A stretch of 64,000 nucleotides of DNA from NCBI GenBank assembly GCA_009760855.2, contig WPIO01000047.1:1075001-1139000 (forward strand), in the 5' to 3' direction. Both the position numbers and the translations under genes were made by a program. The notes below the pieces were generated by a model. That model was not told where the DNA came from. It saw nothing but the letters and a program-made list of their open reading frames with translations, and searched no databases. Every line of letters starts with the position of its first letter. Position 1 is the first letter of the stretch. The stretch comes from Cristatella mucedo. Taxonomy: Eukaryota; Bryozoa; Phylactolaemata; Cristatellidae. Below are positions 21,560 to 33,130 of this stretch, one piece after another.

Positions 21560-22645
21560 AGCTAGACCGGAGCAAAAGCACGAGTGAACCTAATGGTGAG
21601 CATCGCGTTCTCTAAGCCGATTTACGGCCAGTGCAAAATGTTGAGCAGCGGTTCATCGTGTGAGATGGGAAGTGAACGCCAGAGAAGCCGTTTCCCGTCA
21701 ACTATAAGAGACTTATTTCAAGAGCAGAAAGACCTGCAAGTTGTGAGTTACAGAAGTATAGTCGGAATACTACGAATACACGGACCAGTTTCGCCATGAA
21801 TTCCTAATAAAAGCAAGCCCAAATTTGTGAAATTGTAATCGGCAAAAGTAGGAAAAACTTAACACACTGTTGAGTTGATGTTGTCACGTAGAGAAAATTA
21901 TTTTTTGAAGAGGACACTGAGATTTCCCACAGAGGCCATAGCAAGTACAGCTGCGTTCTGGCAGAGCCCATTTGAAGAGTTGGGATTTACGGTTACAGAG
22001 TAACACTTAGTTTTCGCGGAATTATTAAAGTAGCTGCATATAAGTGTTAATGCTAGGAGTTTGGGCTGCTAAGGAGCTAAGAAAGAAAGTTGTTTGAGAT
22101 GATGGAAGGCAGCAATGGATCAAAGCACATATTATACAGCTACAAGGTTCGTGGACAGGAATGGAGACCTAGATTGCACTCGGCGATTTAATCGGCAAGG
22201 GATTGAATATAAATGCAAAAAGAACTTAACCTAAAAAAAACAGATCCACTAAAGATGACATAGTTCAGAAGCTCTTTGAATGCACTTTTTCCACTGAGAT
22301 CTATTCTTCCACCGAGATAGGACTTAAAACTCATTAAAACACGTTTCTGAGATATCTAGGCGATACGATATGCGCTTCTACGTGGATTTGGGGATCAATG
22401 GCTTCAAGAGTGCCCGACAGATCTAGCAGATCTAGCTGAGAGAGTATGGCCCAATTGGCATCTATGAAAATGTTGGTTTTCACTGGCACGAGTTCTGACT
22501 TTGGGGATTGTTTTTAAAAAAAATCTGACTTGTATTTTCTTGCTTTGCTTGAAGTTTGGATGTTTAAAGAGTTTAAATGATCTGAGACGACTCCTTCGTA
22601 TGACTGTGATTGGTACGGAAATAGGGGATTGAGCGAACATTGATA
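21560..22645 (-). mobile_element. L2-A RT palm to thumb remnant
   Basis: On the minus strand, motif A is visible as LLDLSGTLEAIDPQI (22388-22432). It is followed by FKSYLGGRIDLSG-like sequence, then a degraded catalytic region, CFDPLLPSII, and the thumb near 21750. Many stops and small deletions. No 3' UTR is attached; the left end lies close to the (AG)n array. Confidence 0.65.
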
Positions 22646-22651
22646 AAATTA

Positions 22652-24047
22652 CAGCTTACTGCTGGTGCAAAACTCTGCAGCTAGGCTTGTCTGTCGTGAG
22701 CGTCGCAGATGCCAAATCACAGCACTTCTCGTTGACCTGCTCTGGCTACCGGTCAAGCAATGCATCGACTTCAAGGTTTTGTTGCTCACTTTGAGGTCAC
22801 TTCATTCTTTGGCTCCAGCCTATCTCTCATATCTCCTTCCCCACCAGGCCAAGCATCGTACCACCCGCTTTTCGGAATCCAACAGTTTACCAATACCTCG
22901 TACAAACCTCAAATCGTGTGGAGACCGTGCATTTAGTTCGCTTGCTTCCAAAGTCTGGAACTCACTCCCGGCTTCCGTCACGACATCCCTGACTTGACCA
23001 AATTTTAAAAGAACTGAAAACACACCTATTTAGGACAGCATTTAGTGGGTCTCTGTGATTCGTCCTTCATGTACTTATGCATGCTGACACTGTGCATACT
23101 GCCACTAACCACACTTGCACGCTGACATTGTGCATGTCACCCCTAACCATGTTATTCATGTTGTTTATATAAAGATACCACATCTAAGTTGGTCCATGCA
23201 TTCGTGACATCCCGTCTCGACTTCTGCAACTCACTGCTTACTGGCCTACCGGCATGTGCGATCAGGCGATTGCAGCTGGTGCAAAACTCGGCAGCTAGAC
23301 TTGTCTGCCATGAGCGTTGCAGTTGCCACATTACTCCAATTTTCGCCGACCTGCACTGGCTACCAGTCAAGCAACGGATTGACTTCAAGGTTTTTGTCGC
23401 TCACTTTTAGGTCCCTTCATTCTATGGCTCCAGCCTATCTGTCAGATATACTACCCCATCAGGCCAAGCATCGTACCACCCGCTTTTCGGAATCCAACAG
23501 TTTACCAATACCTCGTACAAACCTCAAATCGTGTGGAGACCGTGCATTTAGTTCGTATGCTCCCAAAGCCTGGAGCTCACTCCCGACCTGCGTCAGAACA
23601 TCCCCTGACTTGACCACATTTAAAAGGAACCTAAAAACGCACCTATTTAGGACAGCATTTAGTGGGTCCCTGTGATTCGTCCTTGATGTGCTTATGCGTG
23701 CTGACACTGTGCATGCTGCCACTAACCACATTTGCATGCTGACCCTGTGCATGTCACCCCTAACCATATTATTCATTTCGTTTGTTTTTCAAGCATGATT
23801 TTACTTACCATTCAATTGCATTTCACTTTGCAGCAAATGTAAAGCGCCTAGAGAGAGATTAAGTTGTCTGAGGGAGCTTTATCAAGTGAATTATTATTAT
23901 TATTATTATTTTTTATCAAGCACTACATTACTCACCTTTCAATCGCGTTTCCGTTTGCAGCAAACGTAAAGCGCCTAGAGAGAGAGAGATTAAGTTCTCT
24001 GAGGGCCCTTTATCAATTGCATATTAATAATCATTATTATTATTACG
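22652..24047 (+). mobile_element. L2-A LINE 3' portion split by a younger L2-A
   Basis: This copy runs from [13 protein letters not shown] (22665) through RTNLKSCGDRAFSS and the ORF2 end into its UTR, stopping near 23165 in CATGTTGTTTAT. The missing UTR end, hairpin (with an (AG)6 run) and tail appear at 23907-24047 (ATCAAGCACTACATTACTCACC...). TTTAT at both junctions is a candidate target-site duplication. Confidence 0.8.
23166..23906 (+). mobile_element. Best-preserved L2-A copy, inserted within another L2-A
   Basis: Starts in the RT thumb ([18 protein letters not shown] near 23175-23228) and keeps long open stretches. The last 139 codons (23256-23675) are uninterrupted apart from one frame change near 23400. 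It contains [30 protein letters not shown] and TTFKRNLKTHLFRTAF. A complete UTR, hairpin and (ATT)n tail follow. Similar reading to 44758 and 20544 suggests recent activity of the family. Confidence 0.85.
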
Positions 24048-24469
24048 AGCATTCTCGAGGTACAATGTCGATCTTATTACGTAGCATGATAGCAGCAAGC
24101 TTGAAAAATGCCGGGAAATAACCTCGAGCTAATCGCAATTTAATATGCTTGATATGCAGGGCAACAGTAGATCTTGGCATCTTAGAAAGAAAACAGTAGT
24201 CAAACGGCGGCACGTGCTAAATCAGCCATATTGTAATTGTCGAGATATTCGTTATTCTCGGTTCCAGAATTATATCGGCTAGGAACCGATTGTGCGATAA
24301 CCCAAGGCAAGGCAGCATAATAGCCGAAGCCATGCAACGAACAGTTGATTGTGCCTAATGCCTGTGCTTAGTTGTGCGGAAGGCTTTCAGCTATACGAGA
24401 GAGTTGTACAGCTACTGGCTACTGTTGGACGCGTGCAACCGTCCGTCGCTGTCGAATAGACTTCCCAAC
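24048..24469. other. Unassigned sequence
   Basis: No recognised motif or repeat. Confidence 0.4.
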
Positions 24470-24627
24470 CATAAGAAGCTTAAAACGCACCTTTGTATTA
24501 CACCATTTGGTGGGTGTTTGTGATTCCTCGTTAGTGTGCATGTACTTGCTTGCACTAGCCCAGCTGCTTCCTGATGTTTTCACAAAACATTTGGCAATGC
24601 TTTATCTACAGCACCTGCAAAGTGCCC

Positions 24628-24718
<91 letters not shown>

Positions 24719-24757
24719 CAGCTCTCTGAGAGCGATATATAATAGTAATATTATAAT
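24470..24757 (+). mobile_element. L2-A 3' end whose hairpin has expanded into (AG)n
   Basis: ORF2 end-like sequence (AAGCTTAAAACGCACCTTTG) is followed by a short UTR. The terminal hairpin's left strand (AAGTGCCCAGAGAG) runs into about 90 bp of (AG)n before the right strand (GATTCAGCTCTCTGAGAGCG) and an AT-rich tail. Confidence 0.75.
24628..24717. repeat. (AG)n inside an L2-A terminal hairpin
   Basis: About 45 AG units with one AAAG interruption, at the position where other copies have AGAAAGAGA or (AG)4-6. Confidence 0.95.
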
Positions 24758-25689
24758 TATGAATACGGACTTTTTACCTTTAGATATGGGTTTTCCTCAT
24801 TGCTTCTGCGTTCTGATAGTGCCAACCCCCTGCTTGCACTGTTGCCAGACCTACAAGTAGCTAGACCTGATTCCAGGGCTACGAGATTCACCGCCATTTG
24901 ATACTTGCACCGTAGCTAGCACTACGATTTTGGCCTAGTTCTTTCCAGATGCAAAACCCTCTAATCACCGTTGCTAACAGTAGGTATAGTATCTAGAGTG
25001 CTTTGGTAGTTTTCCTAGCCTCGCAGCTAAACTTGGAGATCAGCTGCAGGGGCAGGCTTGAAGTTGGACATTGAAGGAAGAAGAGCAAGGAGAGGAGGAA
25101 GCAAGGTGCCGATAACTCCTGAGAGGGCGTAGCAAGAACAAGCAAGAACAACAATCGGCTAGATTGCTGCCATAAGGGTCTCTGGATATGTTTCCGACTA
25201 GAAGCTAATTAAAACGACGTTTAAAGGTCTGCGTCTGCTTTTTTGGATTGTAAATATCCGATTCACTATGTTCCTATACATATACTAGACTTAGCCGTAG
25301 CTATGACTGATGATGTGACCTAGTCTAATGCTGGTGTGCCAGTCTATGGACAGTCAGTCCTTTCAGAAAATGCTTTTTTAAGCTTGCACTTGTTACTCAT
25401 AGCTAGTTTTACACCTAAAGTAAAATATTGCGCCTATTCAGAGGAGAAAACTCGTCTGGTACATCGGAAAGCCTCGTACTGGAGCGTTCTACTAATGAGG
25501 TTAGATCGGATGTAATGTTTTAGCAGAAGTGGCAAAGAGAGATATGCTTGCAAAAGGCTTCAATAAAGGTTCCGAGATTCGCAGACAATTTTCGAAAACG
25601 AAGAGGAAACGCACTGCAGCAGAGAGACAGAGATGCGGTCGCATGCGAGGAATTCGGCAATTGTAGTAGTTGACACGCAGTGCAATGTA
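24758..25689. other. Unassigned sequence
   Basis: No gene. A weak similarity to the L2-A UTR (TTGCTTCTGCGTTCTGATAG near 24800) is not enough to call. Confidence 0.4.
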
Positions 25690-26690
25690 TCTGCTTCTGT
25701 AACTTCACAAAGCCAGACAGACTAAGTCGGTGTTACGCTAGTGAGCTTTCCGCAGAGGCTCCGAGCTCCGAGCTCCGAGCTCCGAGCTCCGAGCTCCGAG
25801 CTCCGAGCCTCAGCGGCCGCTTACGGTCAGTAGCCGCTAGATTTCATCTCACGTAAAACAAAGAGAGAACGCGAGAAGCATAGCTGAGTCCGGAGGGCAG
25901 TCGAGGAAGTGACGTAGCACTGCAGTAGCTGGACGGCTAGAAAGGATGTGTCCCAGTCGGTAGCTGGATAGATGTAGTTGCTCGAAAATTTTAGCAGTGA
26001 GTTCCACAGTCTTGGACCTGCAGAGCCAAAATCTTCTATTGCTAAACAGTCTTTAAATAAAGAATCGAACAGCTGACAATTTATTACCCGTTGAGGTCTC
26101 GAGGGCACGAATGGGGAAGCAGGTTAGCTAGGGAAGAAGGAGCCAATCCATTACAAACCTTGTCGGTTAGAGTAAGAGCTTTTGTGGGTTAGAGTAAGAA
26201 CTTTTGCTCTGTATCCGCTGATCCAGCGGCAGCCATCTCAGCTCCGTCAGAAAAGAGATATATGGATGAACCTCTGCGATCAATAATCTCTTGATCAATA
26301 ATGCAGCTATATTCATCACCAGCTGCAGAGGCTTAGGAGCTTTTTTGGCAGGCTAATCGAACCAAATTCCAATGGTCCAGCTCAGACAGAAATAGGTAGC
26401 TAGAAAGGTTATCAGCCAGCCACAATGGTAGACAAGCGATAATCTTAGACATCAGGGACCGACCATGATAGGTAGCTGAGGAAGTGAGATCTTCTTGATG
26501 ACGTAGCTTTTAAACGTCGTTCGGCAATGATCAAAGAGGGCACCTACATTTCGAGAATTTGACCATGATAGTGCTGCAGAATCCCAATCAGAAGAGCAGT
26601 ATCCCAGTCCAGCCGCACGTTTAGAGTGCCCTATGAGTAGGAGTTCGGTTGCATCATCGTTTAATGGTAGCGGTTGCCGTTTAAGCTCCT
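25690..26690 (-). mobile_element. L2-B LINE 3' kilobase with an internal 7-bp VNTR
   Basis: Minus strand: L2-B tail (AAGTTACAGAAGCAGATAC) near 25710, then the C-terminal RT region with FGSAGPRLWNSLLKF near 25990-26030. Thumb sequence follows up to the block after the catalytic box near 26690 (LLLIGHSKRA on the minus strand). A seven-copy GCTCCGA array interrupts it at 25757-25808. Confidence 0.75.
25757..25808. repeat. 7-bp minisatellite (GCTCCGA)n
   Basis: About seven perfect tandem units within the L2-B 3' end; absent from other L2-B copies at this position. Confidence 0.9.
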
Positions 26691-26795
26691 CGGCCGCTTT
26701 TTGAACCAAGGCTGCTGAATCAGCCTTGAACCCTTTAACTTTTATTATGAGAGACCGACCTCGATGAAATCACACGTAATTCTGTCAGTGTAACC

Positions 26796-26900
26796 CAGAG
26801 GTCGGCAAACTCCGGCCTTTAGGCCAGATCCGACCTAGCTAGTGCTCCAGTTGGGCCTAGCGGCACCCTAGCTATTAAATGGTGGATCCGGCCTAATTGA
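26796..26900 (+). mobile_element. hAT-type terminal fragment
   Basis: CAGAGGTCGGCAAACTCCGG at 26796 matches the widespread hAT terminus pattern CAGNGGTCGGCAAACT. Internal GGCC-rich sequence (GGCCAGATCC, GGATCCGGCC) is typical of such ends. No transposase follows, and the other end was not found. Confidence 0.5.
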
Positions 26901-26925
26901 GTTGTCGTGGTTTTCTTCTACTTCA

Positions 26926-27753
26926 CTATAGAGGTACTTTGACTTACGAGTATCCCAACAAACGAGTTTTCGAGGCACGAGCCGTCTCTCGGCCGCTTTT
27001 TGCTTTGAGTCGAGAGCTAACTGTTATTGTGCGCGCTTTCGCTTCTCGAGCTTCGCAATACGATTTTAGAGCTGCGACGTTGCTTTGTGCACGGCTAGCG
27101 GCGGCAGCCCTTAGCCGTGACGGATTTGCACCAGAAAGTGATAATGAGTGCAAACGGGTGTGCCAGCGAGGCAAGTAAGAGGGCAGAGGGCCCAGGGCGG
27201 AGAAAGGAACAGCGTGCGGTTACTAAGGCTTGTAAGGGAAGGGCAGCGGAAGACGTTCCGACTGCCGGGGATGACTTGTCCAGTGATGTCAAGCGCGGGC
27301 CTGGTGGTTGCTCCACGACCGACTCGAGTGAGCCTTGGGGGTTGAGGCCGACTATGGTAGGAACCGCTGTAGTAAGTACTTTACTTAGACAGTACCGTCG
27401 TCTTAGAGATCCTCGCGTAACTAAAGACAATCGGCGCGTCCACAATAAGGCTCGGCCAGTAAACTGCGCTTCGGCAGTTTGTCCCCAGGCGCACAACTCC
27501 CTTGGAAGGCCTCTGGTCGCACGTGTTAGTTATCTATACGCTCTGCTGTACTGCGTTTGTAAAAATGTTCGTTATTTATGAGTATACTTTGCAGTTTAAA
27601 AATGTCAAATCAATCCGTGGTGTTTTTTAGGGTCCGGAACGGATTAATGGCATTTAAATTCATTTTCACGGGGAAAATTGATTTGGCATAGAACTAGCTA
27701 GCGTTGGGAGCTTCGTCACGGGACAAATTGAACTCGTAAGTCGAGGTAGTGCT
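26926..27753. mobile_element. Pogo/Tigger-like DNA transposon, probably non-autonomous
   Basis: The left end reads GAGGTACTTTGACTTACGAG. The right end, read inward, is CAGCACTACCTCGACTTACG. Both carry ACTTACGAGT, the hallmark of Tigger termini, and the left one follows TATA, consistent with TA target duplication. Near the right end, GGAACGGATTAATGGCATTT and GGGGAAAATTGATTTG are also Tigger 3' signatures. The interior is GC-rich, with an open frame of 154 codons (27117-27581) in which I see neither a CENP-B-type helix-turn-helix nor a DDE domain, so it is likely a deletion derivative. Confidence 0.75.
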
Positions 27754-28640
27754 GCACTTCTGGTTGCACTGCAAATTGTAGCTCGTGGGGTTTCTCTTTA
27801 CCGCTGATCTCGGGAGCTTGCATGGAACAGAAGCGCCTGACTGGGGAAGGACGATAAATATTGTGTTTTAAACAAGTTCACTCTCCGGTCTCGGTGTATG
27901 CACCATTCACCTAAGTCGAGGAATGTGTTGTGCGTACGTATGCGTGCTGTGACGTGCAAAGCAATTTTATTTAATGGCCATATTACCGAAGTCCTATTTC
28001 CGCACAGTAACACAAATTACTGCCCTGGCTAAGCCCAGGATCACCCAAGTTGGCCGAATATTTCAGCTTTCACGATGATGTTGGTAGCCTAGAAGGATTT
28101 CGAAAGCCAGAAATGCTCTGGTACTGAATTCTAGAACGTAAAGGTACGCTTGATGAATGCCTGACCTCCCAAGACTTGGCTCTGGTCCGGTATACAGTAC
28201 CTCTCAATAAAGATACGAGTTTTCGATTCTACACATAGTATTACAGACAGTACATCCTCCCTCATCTGTGATTAAGGTCAAACAAACTTATTTTTACTAG
28301 GCTAGCGATGCACGTTGGGTTCTTTGCATTATATGCAGCCACAATTACCTTGAAATTATTTCGCTGCTCCTGAATCCATTAAGATTGTGGACAACTTGGC
28401 TGCAGCTTCGAGCGATAAGCTGAACTACCCTGCTCCGCAGACGTGCAACCGTGTCCCAAATGTGAATGGGTAAATTGCTCTGGCGAGAGAAGTGATCCTG
28501 TTTATGAAAGAACCGATGTGTGAAATAACAGCTTCCTGATTGCCAGTGCCGTAATTCCCTAATAAGCAGCGTCTTCTGAAGTTGAAAGCCAGTAGCGATC
28601 CCCATTTGTTTGCTGTAAACGGATTTACACACTAAATGTA
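27754..28640. other. Unassigned sequence
   Basis: No repeat family or gene recognised. TA at 28639-28640 borders the inverted repeat that follows. Confidence 0.4.
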
Positions 28641-28800
28641 GTCGTCGCACATGCCAACCAATGTTGCTGACTTAAGTGGGACAAACGCTTTCAGTTAATC
28701 CTGCTCAGAGTGTCGCCTTGCGACATGCAGCCATATTGCAACATCGGGTTCTCTACGTTGCTAAGACACAAGAGCACCAAAAAATAGATGAAATTACGAT
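28641..28800 (+). repeat. Left copy of a 160-bp inverted repeat
   Basis: Begins GTCGTCGCACATGCCAACCA. It matches the reverse complement of 33330-33491 over its length with scattered differences, including AGTTAATCCTGCTCAGAGTG. The inner end fades after CAAGAGCACCAAAAAATAGA. The outer flank is TA. It may be a terminal inverted repeat or one of two dispersed copies of a short element. Confidence 0.8.
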
Positions 28801-29094
28801 GCAGAGTCAGAAGTTACGAACCTTATCAGTCACATTAAGTTTGCCGTTGATTTTATTTTTATCATTCAGCTGTAATTGATTTGAAAGATTAAAGCAAATT
28901 GAAATTGAAATTAATCAATTAATGCTAAAATATTGACTTGCATACATTGATCAATCAGTAATCAGTTATGTACATATTGGCATTCAAAGATCGTTTGGGA
29001 CAGGTATTGTACTATTAGTGCAAAAACTTTGCTGTGAATTTGAATTAGTCATATGCCTGAAGGCTTTGCTAATTTCTAATATGCTTTATATCAG

Positions 29095-29320
29095 GTACGC
29101 TGGTAGACTAATTGACGCCGTTCAATTTGAAACTCATAAAAACATTCAAAAAGAAGGCCTGGTGCTCAAAAAGTATGCATCTGACGTGGCAAAAACTTGG
29201 ATCTTGATCTCGATCGCACTTCTTGGATCGTTATCGTCAGTAATAAATGTGCAACTGCTTGATATGCAGAGCCAGGTTGTTGCTGCCATTTGCACTATTG
29301 GACGTTTCATAGCTCCATGA
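29095..29320 (+). CDS. Candidate terminal exon of an unrecognised gene
   Basis: Preceded by CTAATTTCTAATATGC and TTTATATCAG, a plausible branch site and 3' splice site. The frame (YAGRLIDAVQFETHKN, then a hydrophobic stretch ILISIALLGSLSSVI) runs to TGA at 29318-29320. AATAAA follows at 29473-29478. The order of a DAVQFETH-like block, KTW and a hydrophobic helix faintly recalls S2-S3 of EAG/HCN-type channels, but I cannot defend that assignment. It could be a host exon, part of a gene in the element bounded by the 160-bp inverted repeats, or chance. Confidence 0.2.
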
Positions 29321-32300
29321 AAAATAATTTTTAGTCTTTTACGTTCACCCATCATTACAAGCTCGCTCTTAAGGCAGGAATCGTATTGGGAAGGTGGCTA
29401 GTAGACATTGAAGTATTTTCCAGCCTGCAGCTGGGTTTTTTTTTGATTATTCTTACGATATCGTTCCAGCTCAATAAAAATTAGAAAACATGTTCAGATT
29501 GCCTTAGTGAGCAGCCTGAAAAGTTCTTCAAGGTTGGCAGGAAGTTTATTCATGGCTCGTGTTCTGTTGTTTTGAGCTAGTCCTTGTTGTTTGCCTACAG
29601 TGAACATAAATACACTCTGTGGAGTTTTGGGCTCGAATTTACTCGTAGTACGGCCGACAGATTAAGCTTCCGGTCTTAAAGTATTCAGTCGGAGCTTTCA
29701 GGATTTTTGTGGCCGCATTTCGGGAAACGAGTAAAATTCACGATTCCGATGCAATTTCCTCACTTTTTTGTTACCTTGATCTTTCAATGCAGCTCTTTGT
29801 GCACCGCTTGCAGTAATTTCTAGCTGCATCGAAATGTTGTTGGTAGCTCTGCAGACACAAGTTCTGAGGGTGATATTGCAAGGTTCACTAAAAGTAGATA
29901 TAATTGCCGTGGGAATCTGTGCGACTGTTGGCTTTTTTGGCTGGCTACGCCTATTCTGCCGGCCGGGCGACGTGGGCGTGGTTTCTTCAGACCAAGTTCA
30001 AGCCTTCTTGACCTCCTGAAATGCAGCCCAGTAGTCCGAAAAGTTCGCCGACATCTATTTTAGGATGTTGTACACGAAAGAGTCTTATGATAACAACACT
30101 GACGATGATGATTACGATTATTACACGTAAAGCAGATTTATATGCTCTATGATTGAACTCCTGCAAGTAGACTGCTTTAGGCAGCGGTGTGACAAGCAAG
30201 CTCGCCTATATTTTTGAGTCAGCAAACTGAGTAACCACCGCTTGTGATAAACGCCCAAAGCCTCTCGTACGCCCTGCAAAGAACAGTGAAGCTCAACACC
30301 CTGCGGGCTACCATAATACATGATGGACAGTTACCAATCACCGTCCTTCAACCTTCCTCGAACGGGCTCTGTAACGTCTTTTCTATGAACATTCCTTCCA
30401 AGTGCTCGTTTCAAGACCCCAATCACTGTCATGCACGAGAGGCGGTAAACGGCAATTCCTCAATTTGTCAGCAGCGGTTTGCACGTACGGGTATCCCTGG
30501 CTGCCGATAATGATTCTCGGACGAGGCATTCCGAGAGCAGCCACGTGTAGGGCTCGTCTTTCTTGGCTGACATCATTTAGGAAAAGCCTCTGTAGCCATA
30601 TTAAACGTACGAAACTGGAGGAAGGTAGCAATGGCTTCTAAATGCTTCCATCCCACCAGGAAGTCCTGTTGTCAATGTTATGTAACTAAAAGGCCATTAA
30701 AGGGGCAGTGACATAAGTGCTATATTATCAGTGCTATAATATCAGTGCTTATTGAAGAACATAATTCAGTAGCCGATTTAGAGCTCCGCTTCGAGGAACA
30801 GCCAGTAAATGTCTTCAATGTTTTTAAATATGTCAAGCTGCTTTAGATGGGTGCCGATTGTGTAGTGCCTGGGCTCCCGCCTGGTCACCATCGTAGGGGT
30901 GAGGCGCCGCTCGCATGTCACGACTCGGGAGTCAGAGACCGACAGAGAGCAGGAAATCCCCGATTGTCCGCTAGATGCGCGCGAGCTAGCCCCCCCCCAC
31001 CGAGACTCGCTAACGTCTGCCTAACCGTCTCGTGAAAACGCCAATGCGACTTTCTGACGTAGGCGAAATCCTGCCCAGCTACTCGGCTCATTACGCCTCG
31101 TAACGTGTTTTCATTCTTCTTCCTCTGGCACCACATTTTCGTCCGCAAACGTTGGCGCGATTTGCATCCGTCAGAGATGCAGACTTGAGTCCGGTATTAT
31201 CTCCCTGTCCGGGGGCCAAATTAAGGTAGGCGGCAGCCCACAAGGCAAGACGACGAAAGCCACCCGAGTTATATAGCGCCAACCCAAAATGCCATCAAGC
31301 TAGATGATTGGTCGCGCTCCCATTTTACTTCGAGCGTTCCAGACCCACTCCAAGAGGATCCATCTTACATGTAAAATCGAAGTAACACCAGCGAGCAGGG
31401 CAGCTTAACGTTTGCGTGGCTTGCTGCGGTCGCCAGAGGAATCTTGGCTCGGAGACATAGCGTGAAAGTATTTTGGCGACTTTTCAAAAACTGGGAAGAA
31501 GGCTGCCAAACCATGCCCAGCTCGAGCGTCTCCGTAAGAAGTAATTAGCTCATTGGTTGAGGCATTCTGGTTATTTTGCTACCTCAAAGCTTGACACTTT
31601 CGACATTCTATGCGTTCGCTGTGTGCGTGCAGTTTCTTCATAGTCTGGGCGGTGACATATTAAAATAATGCAGATAAAGCGATTGATAAAAACGCGGGCA
31701 CTCCATGCCTCATAACAGCGCTACACTGCTGAGCAATCATTATTTCCGCACTCTTTGGTCTTGCAAAAAATATTTGGTGATCTGCTGACGAAGTACCTGA
31801 CCTGATAACCCAGAGCTAAAATGACTTAGTTCCTATCGCCTTAATCACCACTTCTCAAGCTGGCCGATGATTAAGCAAGACCGCCGTCATTTTGACAAGG
31901 GGCTGTCCAATGTGTCATAACTATGATCAATCTAGCACAAATAGCTTCAATCAAGTTTGTCTAGCTGAGCAATTAACTGGAAGAATGACAAAGAAAGCAG
32001 ACACGAGAAAGAAAGAAAGAAAGGCAAGAAAGAGAAAGAAAGGCAAGGCCTGTTAATCAGTATTCCTTATACCTTCACCTACAAGCTCCTTCGCCTTCAC
32101 CTTCAGCTACACCTTTTGTTCTAGGCTCGTGGCTTCGCTCCGCCAATCTGCGAGGCCCCTTATGTCAGGGAACCTGGTCGACTGCGATGCAGGCTCGAGC
32201 TAAAGTCAATGTAGCAGCATTAGTACGACGCGCATAGGATATTGACGTGTTGGCGTGGTCCAGTTAAGTCATGGTTTCATGCACTCTTTAGGTGATTGAG

Positions 32301-32728
32301 CGATAAAATACGCTGGCGCTACGTAGTACAGACTATTAACAAAACTCGGAATGGACATTTTTAGCACTGGGCAGGAAAGAAATCAGAAAATTCTCGAAGA
32401 CATGTCTCATTTCAGAGCGAGCTTCGCTGGCATTAGACTGGAAGAAACTAGGCGATGTCCTTCAGCCTCATTAGTCAAACTAACGCGCACTGAAATTGAA
32501 ATAAATTTAGTTATCATCAGTAATTAATACGCCTAACGAATGCACGGAAACACCAGAGAGTTTCTAGTATTCTCAAAGAGGTGCCGACCACCGTCTTGCC
32601 GCCTTAGTTCTCACGATTCTATGTGAAATCGAAAGTACGCTGAGTTAGAATTAGAATTCGGTTCCTGCGTTCTTGCTCCAGGTGATCTTGGAAGAAGAGA
32701 AAGAAATAAATTTAGGAGATTCAGAAGC

Positions 32729-32875
32729 CTCATTTATATAGCGGTAGAAGAGCCTTGACGGCTATCACTACCACTTGCAGCGGATGATAAGGGATCTTTC
32801 TCCCCCCACGTGGTACCAGAGCCTACGATCTGGGTGGTGAAGAGCGAGCGCATTAACCGCGGGCTAAAACCCAGG
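32729..32875 (-). mobile_element. SINE-2, degraded
   Basis: TATATAGCGGTAGAAGAGCC, GGCTATCACTACCACTTGCA and GCGGATGATAAGGGATC follow the SINE-2 body order. The box B region (near 32817-32835) is mutated and the box A end reads GCGCATTAACCGCGGGC. Confidence 0.65.
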
Positions 32876-33046
32876 GACAGCGCACACTTCTTGCAACCGA
32901 CAGTTTATATCACAAGTCTTTCAAGAGTCCCGAGAGCAACGTCATATCTTAACTAAGGCGATAAAGATAAGCTTCATTAACGGAATATAAATAAGACGTA
33001 TTTAAAGGTTTGGCAAGGAGGTAAGTTGCACTTTCCGTACGACTGG

Positions 33047-33130
33047 GGTCGTTGGCTCAGTCACTGAGGCCAACTCTGCCCACCAACTAAACAGAGATTA
33101 AGTTCTTTTAAGGACGCCATGCATGCGTAG
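33047..33130 (+). mobile_element. Degraded SINE-1 with internal deletion
   Basis: A GTCGTTGGCTCAGTCACTGA head-like segment is followed directly by CAGAGATTAAGTTCTTTTAA and GGACGCCATGC, the SINE-1 tail. The box B region is missing. Confidence 0.45.

Noticed and set aside
29095-29320. Assignment of the exon-like frame to an EAG/HCN-type ion channel
   Set aside because: Only a few residues line up in order; the similarity is too weak to name a family without a search.
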